A stretch of 23,952 bases of DNA. Source: UBA1189 sp045654565 (GTDB taxonomy: Bacteria; Bacteroidota; Bacteroidia; Bacteroidales; Bacteroidaceae). The DNA is taken from assembly GCA_045654565.1 (NCBI GenBank), contig JAZONP010000117.1:1-23952 (forward strand). Direction: 5' to 3'. Both the position numbers and the translations under genes were made by a program. This document shows positions 16,081 to 23,017 of the stretch, one piece after another. Numbering within the stretch: the first letter of the stretch is position 1; every line of letters starts with the position of its first letter. Under the pieces are notes generated by a model. It saw only the letters and a list, made by a program, of their open reading frames with translations, was not told the DNA's origin and did no database searches.

Positions 16081-17822
16081 TTTTCTTCAGTTGATTCGGT
16101 CTTTACTATAGGATTTTCTCCATACTCAAACGAAAAGTCATCCACATAGAGCGTACTTCCTTCACCACCATGGAAATAGTCACCATACTTACTTGCCGAG
16201 AACACAATAAGCAGATGGGTCGGTTTAGTTGTCAAATCCCTATATACCAGAGGAATATTAACCTCTTGCCATTGGCCTTCACTGTGAACATTCTGCTCAA
16301 TGGGTAAAGCGCCATAAGCAATCACACGAGGGTCTGTCTCCCAATCGGGGAAAGTACTCATATCAGTATTATCTACGACCAATGCCTCAGAGAGAAGTGC
16401 GCAATACATACCACATTGGTCTGGCTCTCCTTTGGCAGGTGCGTCATCCGGTAGATTTTTGCCCACACGATTGATGGCAACTGGAGCATATTGCATATAT
16501 CCCTTCAATGCCGTAGGACGTGCTGCAAAAGGAACACCCCAATTAAGCCAAGCGCCACTAGTACCTACCAACTCACCAAACGAACCAGTATACATACTTG
16601 CAGCAGCAAACTTAATCACGATATATTGCGACTGCAACATTGCCGCAAAATTTCCACTATGCACAACTTCGGAGGTTGCTGTTGTATTACTACCACCGAA
16701 CGATGCGCCACCAGGATTACTGGTATCCCAATATGACGTTCCCGACTCGTTGGGGTAAGCAATCTTACCATTCTGCCACCAATACTCGAATCCGCCATTA
16801 TAAAGAGATATCTGCTGCTCAGTAGTAAAACTACCAAGATCACCATATATAGAATCGGCCCCATTGAAATAGCATAAACGATACTCGTAAGAGGTCTCTG
16901 GGGTCAGATTAGTAATCTTTGCATTCACATAATAATCCGTAGAATCTACATCCAAAGAGTCATAAGGCATCTCGTTCCACAAGATTTCACCCTCCTGTCT
17001 CCATTGCAGGTTCAAATCGTATTGTCCCAAAGTCGTCTCATTGAAAGGAGCCTTGATAATGCTAAAGTTACTCCACGCATTACTCATCGCCTCATTCTTA
17101 TTGTATGCGACGACACGCCATGTCTTGGTTTCTCCCCATGCTGTAGTAACTACAAATTCACGCACACGACTAAAATCATATGTTTCCTCCTCCGTTGGGT
17201 CAGGAGACACACTACCATGCTCGCCGCCGAGCATAAATTGTGTGACCTTCAGTTTATCCAACTTCTGAGACTTCTTCACATAGATGATGGCATTACACAG
17301 GTAAGGATCAATAATCGCTTTCCCAAGCTGATTTTCAACTGCAATCTCACGTCTTATGCCTCGACTCACCTTCACCGTCCATACGTAATCCTGATAGGTG
17401 CTAACAACAAATCGCACGGGTTGGGTGAAATCCATATACACCCCCTGACTCAACGTCAAGGAATCAAATCCCTCTTGAGGGAAGTTACCTACATTGGCAC
17501 TACCATCCGCATCGTAAGGAACGATGCGTGGTGACTCAGTGTAATTTACATCAGGATTACGTGACGTACCAGCCAATGCGATTTTAGTAACACGCACGTT
17601 GGCAATATCCATCGTGTCACATATATATAACGTCACGGTGCGCGCAATGGGGTCTATCTCCGTTGCATAATTACTACGGCTTCCATCCGCAGCACACTGG
17701 CCCTCGACCTCAAATTCCGTAATTTGCCCTCTCACAATGGGGAAAGGGAAATCGTTTTTGATGTCGCAAGCTGCCAGCAACAACGTTATTGAAATCCAAA
17801 TTGTCTTCTTCAGCATTCTCAT
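16077..17822 (-). CDS. PCMD-domain lipoprotein with two N-terminal beta domains (581 aa)
   Basis: Lipoprotein signal MRMLKKTIWISITLLLAAC gives Cys19. Two related beta domains follow at about 30-155 and 160-243; each ends with a similar block (FVVSTYQDYVWTVKV and FVVTTAWGETKTWRVVAYN), so they look like an internal duplication. Next comes an FN3-like domain (about 245-335, ITNLTPETSYEYRLCYF) and a PCMD domain (PF13201 type, about 338-581) with NGGFEYWW, YIVIKFAAASMYTG, NWGVPF, ALKGYMQY and LYVDDFSFEYG. PCMD was named from a B. thetaiotaomicron structure suggesting carbohydrate binding or turnover; no enzyme activity is established to my knowledge. The FN3-PCMD half is nearly identical to that of the 599-aa protein. 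Overlaps of 4 nt with both neighbours show tight coupling. Confidence 0.88.
   Translation of the reverse strand: MRMLKKTIWISITLLLAACDIKNDFPFPIVRGQITEFEVEGQCAADGSRSNYATEIDPIARTVTLYICDTMDIANVRVTKIALAGTSRNPDVNYTESPRIVPYDADGSANVGNFPQEGFDSLTLSQGVYMDFTQPVRFVVSTYQDYVWTVKVSRGIRREIAVENQLGKAIIDPYLCNAIIYVKKSQKLDKLKVTQFMLGGEHGSVSPDPTEEETYDFSRVREFVVTTAWGETKTWRVVAYNKNEAMSNAWSNFSIIKAPFNETTLGQYDLNLQWRQEGEILWNEMPYDSLDVDSTDYYVNAKITNLTPETSYEYRLCYFNGADSIYGDLGSFTTEQQISLYNGGFEYWWQNGKIAYPNESGTSYWDTSNPGGASFGGSNTTATSEVVHSGNFAAMLQSQYIVIKFAAASMYTGSFGELVGTSGAWLNWGVPFAARPTALKGYMQYAPVAINRVGKNLPDDAPAKGEPDQCGMYCALLSEALVVDNTDMSTFPDWETDPRVIAYGALPIEQNVHSEGQWQEVNIPLVYRDLTTKPTHLLIVFSASKYGDYFHGGEGSTLYVDDFSFEYGENPIVKTESTEEK
16111..16890. 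repeat. Paralogous FN3-PCMD segment, copy A
   Basis: This 780-bp segment aligns without a gap to 18631-19410 at a constant offset of 2520 nt. The encoded proteins differ at about 30 of 231 residues over the PCMD part. Long identical runs exist, for example from 16330 to about 16363. It marks an in-operon duplication or gene conversion of one module. Confidence 0.95.
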
Positions 17823-18598
17823 AGATAGAATGTTAAACCAAACTTGATGCTAAACAAGTCTATACGGAAATTTGCGCCAGAGTTTTTGAGAGCTCCTTGC
17901 TCCATATTATTGATAGTCTGCTTTCCCCACTTAAAATTACAATCACCTACATTAAGCATAACTTCTGCTGCAGCAAAGTCGGTAAGAAAAACCACCAAGC
18001 CACCGCCTAAACCTACGCCAGCAGAACTAACGCTTTCGTAGACACCTGTAAATTTCTCATCCATTCCTGTACCGTTCTTACCCTCCGAGTAGGTGTAATT
18101 GAGTTGGAGTTCTCCAAAGAGACCAAAAATCTTACTATCACCAATGGGAATATACGAACGCAAGAACACCGAACTCTTATAGTTGTGCTGTAAATAACCA
18201 TAATTGTCCAATCCGAACGAAAGGTCATCGCCTAGGTTAAGGCCAACACCACCCACATCAAAGAAATTACGCTTATAAGAGAATCGAGCACCAACAGCCA
18301 TGTTTTTCGCAAAGAAATAACCCAGAGTAGGTCCTACCGAGAATGTATGACCTTGTAGGTTTATATCCTTCAACATAAGGTAGTGGAGATTATCAGTATC
18401 CCACTGCTGCCATCCCACCTGTGCACCAAGCATCCACTGCCCTTTAGGTATAAATAGAGTTTTGGTTGCATCACGGCGTATCATACCTCGTTGTTCAATG
18501 TAAGAGTCAGTATTTCTATTTTTAGCTGATACTGATACTACTCCTACGAAAAGCAGAAAAAAGACAACAAATAACTTATTCTTCATATCCTTATTCAA
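17819..18598 (-). CDS. Outer-membrane beta-barrel protein (259 aa)
   Basis: A type I signal peptide (KNKLFVVFFLLFVGVVSVSA, cleavage near residue 25) precedes a protein made of alternating amphipathic strands: WMLGAQVGWQQW, FSVGPTLGYFFAKNMAVGARFSYKRN, SVFLRSYIPIG, FGLFGELQLNYTYSEG, GVGLGGGLVVFLTDFAAAEVMLNVG and the terminal strand FSIKFGLTFYL, whose aromatic/hydrophobic C-terminus fits a BAM recognition signal. The size suits an 8-10-stranded barrel. A second start at 18586 (MKNKLF) is possible. It sits between the two FN3-PCMD lipoprotein genes and its stop overlaps the next start by 4 nt, so it is made in step with them; an anchoring or export role for the lipoproteins is inferred. Not a TonB-dependent transporter: too short, and no plug domain. 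Confidence 0.86.
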   Translation of the reverse strand: MNKDMKNKLFVVFFLLFVGVVSVSAKNRNTDSYIEQRGMIRRDATKTLFIPKGQWMLGAQVGWQQWDTDNLHYLMLKDINLQGHTFSVGPTLGYFFAKNMAVGARFSYKRNFFDVGGVGLNLGDDLSFGLDNYGYLQHNYKSSVFLRSYIPIGDSKIFGLFGELQLNYTYSEGKNGTGMDEKFTGVYESVSSAGVGLGGGLVVFLTDFAAAEVMLNVGDCNFKWGKQTINNMEQGALKNSGANFRIDLFSIKFGLTFYL

Positions 18599-18617
18599 TT
18601 CATTATTACAATGTGTA

Positions 18618-20417
18618 TTATTTTACTTTAGGTTCATCTCCATACTCGAGTGAGAAGTCATCAACATAGAGTATACTACCTTCACCTCCATGGAAATAGT
18701 CACCATACTTACTTGCCGAGAACACAACGAGCAAATGAGTGGGCTTTGTGGTCAAATCCCTATATACTAAAGGAATATTCACCTCTTTCCATTGGCCACC
18801 GCTATGTACGTTCTGTTCAATGGGAAGAGCGCCATAAGCAATCACACGGGGGTCTGTCTCCCAATCGGGGAAAGTACTCATATTGGTGTTATCCACCTTC
18901 AAGGCCTCTGTGAGAAGTGCGCAATACATACCACATTGGTCAGTTTCTCCCTTGCCAGGAGCACCGGCAGGTAGATTACTACCCACACGATTGATTGCAA
19001 CGGGAGCATACTGCATATATCCTTTCAATGCCGTAGGACGCGCAGTGAAGGGAACACCCCAATTCAGTTTAGCACCACTGGTACCCACCAATTGACCAAA
19101 TGAACCGGTGTACATACTTGCTGCGGCAAACTTGATTACGATGTACTTAGACTCCAACTTAGCTGCCTTGCTTCCACTATGCACGACCTCGGTTGTTTCA
19201 GTTGTATTGCTACCGCCAAATGATGCTGCTCCCTGGTTACTGGTATCCCAGTATGATGTACCCTTCTCAGTGGGATAAGCGACCTTACCGTCCATCCACC
19301 AATACTCAAATCCACCATTGTAGAGCGATATCATGCTTTCGGTAGTAAATGCAACAGGATTTCCAGCAATCACATTATCATCTTCGACATAGCACAGACG
19401 ATACTCGTAAGCCGTATTAGGAGTCAAGCCTCTCAATGTAGCTGTGATATTGTCAGAACCATCATTTGCAAGTTCGTTACTTGGCATCTCATTCCAATCT
19501 GCATCTGCCTGCTTCTTCCACTGGAAAGTAAGTCTCTCGCTATCGAAATCAGCAGATTTTGACGTGATAGAGCCACTGAGCCATGCAAACGTACTCCAAG
19601 CATTAACACTACCTGTTACCAAACTTATAGAACTCTTCTCAGGGAGCATCAAAGTGAATGTATAAGTATTGGTGCTCTCGTCGACCTCAACCTTTATACC
19701 ATTATTGATGTCATCACCCAATTGACCCTCTTCGGCCAATTTGATATTCAAGATGTAATGATCTCTCGCTTGCACGTCAGTAAAGCTGCGATTGAGCGTA
19801 TAGCTCATATCCTTCTTATTCACCACATCGAGTCTCATATCAAAGTTTCCTACAGGGATGTAGCCTGAGGCTGAGGTCTCGTTCATCACAAACTGAAGGG
19901 GGTCAACACCTGCAATCGACGAAATGATCGTAGCAGTTGCAGAGTTGAAGCTGCGCACAAACGAAGGCTCATAATTAATGGTCAACTTTACATTGGCTTG
20001 GGTACAAGTCACTAAGGCCTTCACCAAAGTGCCTGCGGTAATCTCTACCGTTGTGCTACCATAGTAGTAGGGGGTATCGAATCCCGAACCGTTTCCATCC
20101 CAGTTGGCCGAATGCGCAACGATGGTGTAGGTACCTACACTCAGACGGATATTTTCCTGAAACGCCTTATCAGAAGCGAAATCATCAGTACTCATGATTA
20201 CCACACCTGCTGCGTCACGAATCTCCACGTGCAATGTCTTTGCCGCATAGTCATCAGGAGCAGCTGCACGCGTACCGTCAGGTGTGAGTGTCGACATCAA
20301 TGAGTTGACCTCCAAGGTCAGATATCCCTGTCCCTTATTGATGTCTATTTCCTGATTACACGATACTACCAAAACGGCCAAAAACAAAGCCGATAGTATA
20401 TATTGAAGCTTTTTCAT
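18618..20417 (-). CDS. DUF4493-FN3-PCMD lipoprotein (599 aa)
   Basis: Lipoprotein signal MKKLQYILSALFLAVLVVSC gives Cys20. DUF4493 core at about 30-245: YLTLEVNSL strand, DGTRAAAPDDY (Arg50), LHVEIRDAAG, SVGTYTIVAHSANW, DTPYYYG, CTQANVKLTINY. FN3-like domain at about 270-360 (LRGLTPNTAYEYRLCYV). PCMD domain at 362-599 with the same landmarks as its paralogue (NGGFEYWW, NWGVPF, ALKGYMQY, LYVDDFSLEYG). The reading frame extends upstream to a TTG at 20444, but the ATG at 20417 gives a proper lipoprotein signal and is 30 nt past the previous stop. It links the DUF4493 and PCMD families in one chain, which supports a shared role for the operon products at the cell surface. The activity is unknown. 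Confidence 0.9.
   Translation of the reverse strand: MKKLQYILSALFLAVLVVSCNQEIDINKGQGYLTLEVNSLMSTLTPDGTRAAAPDDYAAKTLHVEIRDAAGVVIMSTDDFASDKAFQENIRLSVGTYTIVAHSANWDGNGSGFDTPYYYGSTTVEITAGTLVKALVTCTQANVKLTINYEPSFVRSFNSATATIISSIAGVDPLQFVMNETSASGYIPVGNFDMRLDVVNKKDMSYTLNRSFTDVQARDHYILNIKLAEEGQLGDDINNGIKVEVDESTNTYTFTLMLPEKSSISLVTGSVNAWSTFAWLSGSITSKSADFDSERLTFQWKKQADADWNEMPSNELANDGSDNITATLRGLTPNTAYEYRLCYVEDDNVIAGNPVAFTTESMISLYNGGFEYWWMDGKVAYPTEKGTSYWDTSNQGAASFGGSNTTETTEVVHSGSKAAKLESKYIVIKFAAASMYTGSFGQLVGTSGAKLNWGVPFTARPTALKGYMQYAPVAINRVGSNLPAGAPGKGETDQCGMYCALLTEALKVDNTNMSTFPDWETDPRVIAYGALPIEQNVHSGGQWKEVNIPLVYRDLTTKPTHLLVVFSASKYGDYFHGGEGSILYVDDFSLEYGDEPKVK
18631..19410. repeat. Paralogous FN3-PCMD segment, copy B
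   Basis: Partner of 16111-16890, in direct orientation and gapless, within the gene for the DUF4493-FN3-PCMD protein. Similarity falls away upstream of the FN3-like domain, where the two proteins have unrelated N-terminal halves. Confidence 0.95.
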
Positions 20418-20447
20418 CTGTCTACCTTTATAAATAGTTACCAAATC

Positions 20448-21710
20448 TTACTCTACTGTCAACTTCAATGTTCCATTCTTGGTATTACCATCCATGTCGG
20501 TAATAACAAGTGTAAAGTTATGCTCACCAGGCAGGAATGCCAGCAAGGTGAAGAAGTTACCGATGGGGAATACATACTCCGTATCGCCCACTGCAGGTAC
20601 TGCGAGTGTCTGTCCCAGGTCACCGAACAATCTTACCATCTCCTGGTTTGCCACGACCTCAGCGCCAGCCACGAAGTCTACTCCGTCGTAATTGCCAGCC
20701 AAATCAGCCAACGAAGCCATCATAGCATCACTCGTAGAGTTCATCTTCACCATGATGCTCTTGATACCATTCTCTGCAGCAATATAAGTATCGCCCAATG
20801 AAGGGTCTGTCAAAGCAGAAACCACCATATCGCCAGGGAGGTCCAAAGTAATAGCATCGCTATCACCGGGGTTAGGCTCTTCGCCACCTTCCTCTTCAGG
20901 AACGAAGTCGTCTACATCCAACTCCCAATTCTCTTCGCTCTCCTCAAACGACACGTTGGCATTGATGGTGATACCCACTACACTGCCCTCGGTTGATTGC
21001 ACCTTTACCGTATCGCAATTGATAATAATGCAGTCTCCACCGGCGAAGAACTCCTTATCATCATCGTATTGCTCGTATGCCTGCTTCTTGCTCAAGGCGA
21101 ATTTCATTGCACTCTTATATCCCTTTTTGGTCACGCCCGATACGTTGACATACAATGCTGTTGTCTTATCCTCGTAGCAGATATAGCGTGTCATAGGCAC
21201 AAAGCCAGTTGCTTCAGACACCTGGTAGATGCAAGCCGACTGAGAACCATCATCAATCGTCACATCACACTGTGCAAACACATCGGCAAAAGCGTCTGTA
21301 TACTGCACCGTGATACCACCATTAGCCATGCGACAAGTAATGGTTGATACGGTGTTCACATTCTGCAAGATTTCAAAATCATCACGACCCATGTAGTATG
21401 GTGTATCCATCCACTTGATCAACTCACCCGGAGTGTGCGCTTGGGCATAATACTTACCTACAGGGAGCATTATTTTAGAAGGCACTTGGTCTGCTCTGTC
21501 ATAAGCATGTTTTACCTCACCCTCTTCGGTGTAGATAGTCACAGGATAGTCTGCCGTCTCTACGGCACGTGTTGTACCGGGGTTCAATTTATCTACACTG
21601 AGCGACATTTCGCCAAGGCGTGTATCAGAGGTGGAGAACTCTTCATTTGCGCATGAAGTCCAACCAAGCACGATGCAAGCGCCCATCAATATATTTCTAA
21701 AGATTTTCAT
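20448..21710 (-). CDS. DUF4493 lipoprotein with extra C-terminal domain (420 aa)
   Basis: Lipoprotein signal MKIFRNILMGACIVLGWTSC gives Cys20, followed by ANEEF, acidic as in surface-export signals. DUF4493 core at about 32-250: MSLSVDKLNPGTTRAVE (Arg48), YPVTIYTEEGE, LPVGKYYAQAHTPGELIKWMDTPYYMG, CRMANGGITVQYTDAF, SEATGFVPM. A very acidic linker (about 253-285, many Glu/Asp with Pro/Gly) leads to a C-terminal domain at 286-420 with VFPIGNFFTLLAFLPGEHNFTLVITDMDGNTKNGTLKLTVE. This ends in an Ig-like strand pattern, seen at the end of other DUF4493 proteins. The function is unknown. It lies 30 nt before the next gene start and 43 nt after the previous one. Confidence 0.87.
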   Translation of the reverse strand: MKIFRNILMGACIVLGWTSCANEEFSTSDTRLGEMSLSVDKLNPGTTRAVETADYPVTIYTEEGEVKHAYDRADQVPSKIMLPVGKYYAQAHTPGELIKWMDTPYYMGRDDFEILQNVNTVSTITCRMANGGITVQYTDAFADVFAQCDVTIDDGSQSACIYQVSEATGFVPMTRYICYEDKTTALYVNVSGVTKKGYKSAMKFALSKKQAYEQYDDDKEFFAGGDCIIINCDTVKVQSTEGSVVGITINANVSFEESEENWELDVDDFVPEEEGGEEPNPGDSDAITLDLPGDMVVSALTDPSLGDTYIAAENGIKSIMVKMNSTSDAMMASLADLAGNYDGVDFVAGAEVVANQEMVRLFGDLGQTLAVPAVGDTEYVFPIGNFFTLLAFLPGEHNFTLVITDMDGNTKNGTLKLTVE

Positions 21711-21753
21711 ACCTTTTATTTTGTATACTATATCAATCTGTTCGTTAAATCCA

Positions 21754-22569
21754 TTAGGTCCACTCTACGGGCACCTCTACATCCACGGGCTTATCATTGG
21801 TACGCTCGTCAACGGTAATGTCAAGTCCCACCTTACCCGTAGCATCGTAGCTGGGCGAGAGGTTGAGTTTGTATCCCTTGTTGCGAGACAATTGGAATGA
21901 GCCGGTTTGGGTCATTGTCTGCTGTTGATTTGCATTGACATACTCCGCCTTGGTGGTTGTCGTGATGGTGAAGGAGATAGTCTCCCCACCCTCTTCAAGC
22001 TTCACATACCAAGGCTCGGTGTCGTCCTTGAGCCATGCGATGGATTCACCTTTTAGAGCTTTAGTACCAGTAAATGTCACTTTGTAATCGCTGAAATAAG
22101 TTGACATCGCCTCACCAAAGTTTACTCTTATGCGGCCACAAGTAGGAGTACACTCCACCACGACAGGCTCCTCCTCATCGGGGAGGATGTATCCTTGTGC
22201 CTCACCATAGACATAAAAGGCATCACGTGACGCAGCTTCCTCGACACCGTAATAAGCCTTTACGGTAAAGTCGCCCACACTGAGCACAAGCGGCATCTGT
22301 GAGGCCACCTCAGAGCCCTTACAATTCAACTTTTCGACGCCATAGTTGTCAATTACCACGACGGTATAGTTGTCTACATTACTATAGTCCGATTCGCTAA
22401 CCGCACGAGTACCAACAAAATCAGCATCTGCACTTAATGACAAAGACAACAGCCCTTGTCCTTCTCCCCCAGTAAATTCCTCAATAGTAGAGTTGTGGGT
22501 ACACGAAACGAGCATCGCTCCAAAAGCGAATGCTGCAACGCCAATCATTTTCCCTTTGTTCTTAGACAT
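21754..22569 (-). CDS. DUF4493 lipoprotein (271 aa), first gene of the operon
   Basis: Basic N-terminus and lipoprotein signal MSKNKGKMIGVAAFAFGAMLVSC give Cys23. LLSLSLSADADF forms the first strand, then VGTRAVSESDYSNVDNYTVVVIDNYG carries the TRA motif (Arg55). The core continues VLSVGDFTVKAYYGVEEAA, DAFYVYG and a diverged CTPTCGRIRVNFGEAM in place of C..AN. It ends with a strand-rich segment, SFQLSRNKGYKLNLSPSYD, and VEVPVEWT. Membership of DUF4493 is by pattern and it is the most divergent member. As the promoter-proximal gene it is probably made in the largest amount, which would suit a major structural subunit (inference). Confidence 0.8.
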   Translation of the reverse strand: MSKNKGKMIGVAAFAFGAMLVSCTHNSTIEEFTGGEGQGLLSLSLSADADFVGTRAVSESDYSNVDNYTVVVIDNYGVEKLNCKGSEVASQMPLVLSVGDFTVKAYYGVEEAASRDAFYVYGEAQGYILPDEEEPVVVECTPTCGRIRVNFGEAMSTYFSDYKVTFTGTKALKGESIAWLKDDTEPWYVKLEEGGETISFTITTTTKAEYVNANQQQTMTQTGSFQLSRNKGYKLNLSPSYDATGKVGLDITVDERTNDKPVDVEVPVEWT

Positions 22570-22646
22570 TCTTTTATCTATTTAAATGTTTATGTTTTTA
22601 TTTGTATTTATGCTTCGTTAATGCACATTTTTCGCACAACAAGCGA

Positions 22647-22654
22647 CAAAGGTA
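22647..22654 (-). promoter_or_regulatory. Putative -7 box of the DUF4493/PCMD operon
   Basis: TACCTTTG in minus-strand reading is a perfect TAnnTTTG, and identical to the -7 box of the permease operon. Transcription would start near 22640, giving a 70-nt, A-rich, SD-less leader. At the expected 19-20-nt spacing the sequence is ACAT or GACA, not TTTG; a TTCG lies only 16 nt away. The promoter may therefore be weak or need an activator. Confidence 0.6.
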
Positions 22655-22790
22655 CGACTTTTTAACGAAACGAATGTCCTCTTTTACATTTTTTCACATT
22701 ATTAACGCGGTGTTTTAAGAATTTTCATACGAAATATTGAGGGGATAATGGTTTTGTCATTTAGGTACTTTCGCTCGCTGAAAAAAATAT

Positions 22791-22803
22791 TCACGCAGCG
22801 TGA
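22791..22803. promoter_or_regulatory. 13-bp perfect palindrome, possible operator
   Basis: TCACGCAGCGTGA is perfectly symmetrical (6+1+6). It lies about 140 bp upstream of the operon -7 box and about 150 bp upstream of the lepA -33 box. It has no T-tract, so it is not a terminator. Binding by a dimeric regulator is possible but unsupported beyond the symmetry. Confidence 0.3.
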
Positions 22804-22950
22804 TATGTTTTTGCTCGCTTATTCGTTCTGCTATGCAGGTTTTAATCAGGCGGCGCCTCGGAAATATCCAAATAAAATTAACTTTGTTGAATTTATGCCT
22901 CGCTCAATAGAGAAAAATGCAAGCAGTTTCTCTATATTCACTCGTTGAAA

Positions 22951-22982
22951 TTTGATATTTCTCTCGGTTTGTAGTAATTTCG
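22951..22982 (+). promoter_or_regulatory. Promoter of lepA
   Basis: TTTG (22951-22954), 20 nt, then TAATTTCG (22975-22982): an exact -33 box and a -7 box one base off the Bacteroidetes consensus. The predicted leader is about 30 nt, and no SD precedes the ATG at 23018. Confidence 0.7.
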
Positions 22983-23017
22983 CGCTTTATTAGAATAAGT
23001 ACACACAGAAATATAGA

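Larger units (their letters stand above)
22570..23017. other. Intergenic region between the envelope operon and lepA
   Basis: 448 bp between two divergent units. From left to right it holds the A-rich operon leader, the -7 box at 22647-22654, an A/T-rich stretch, a 13-bp palindrome at 22791-22803, and the lepA promoter at 22951-22982. A 66-codon open frame at 22748-22948 has no start context or family resemblance and is not called. No inverted-repeat pair flanking either promoter was found, so there is no sign of an invertible switch. Confidence 0.65.

Noticed and set aside
20418..20444. TTG start for the DUF4493-FN3-PCMD gene
   Set aside because: It adds nine residues before a complete lipoprotein signal; the ATG at 20417 is preferred.
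13612..22569. SusCD-type polysaccharide utilisation locus
   Set aside because: The operon has no TonB-dependent receptor, no SusD-like protein with TPR signature, and no recognisable glycoside hydrolase.
22748..22948. 66-codon plus-strand frame upstream of lepA
   Set aside because: No promoter, no recognisable domain, ends just before the lepA -33 box; probably chance in intergenic DNA.
22570..23017. Invertible (phase-variable) promoter for the surface operon
   Set aside because: Such switches are common for Bacteroides surface loci, so I looked for inverted repeats flanking the promoter and found none; no recombinase gene is in the window.
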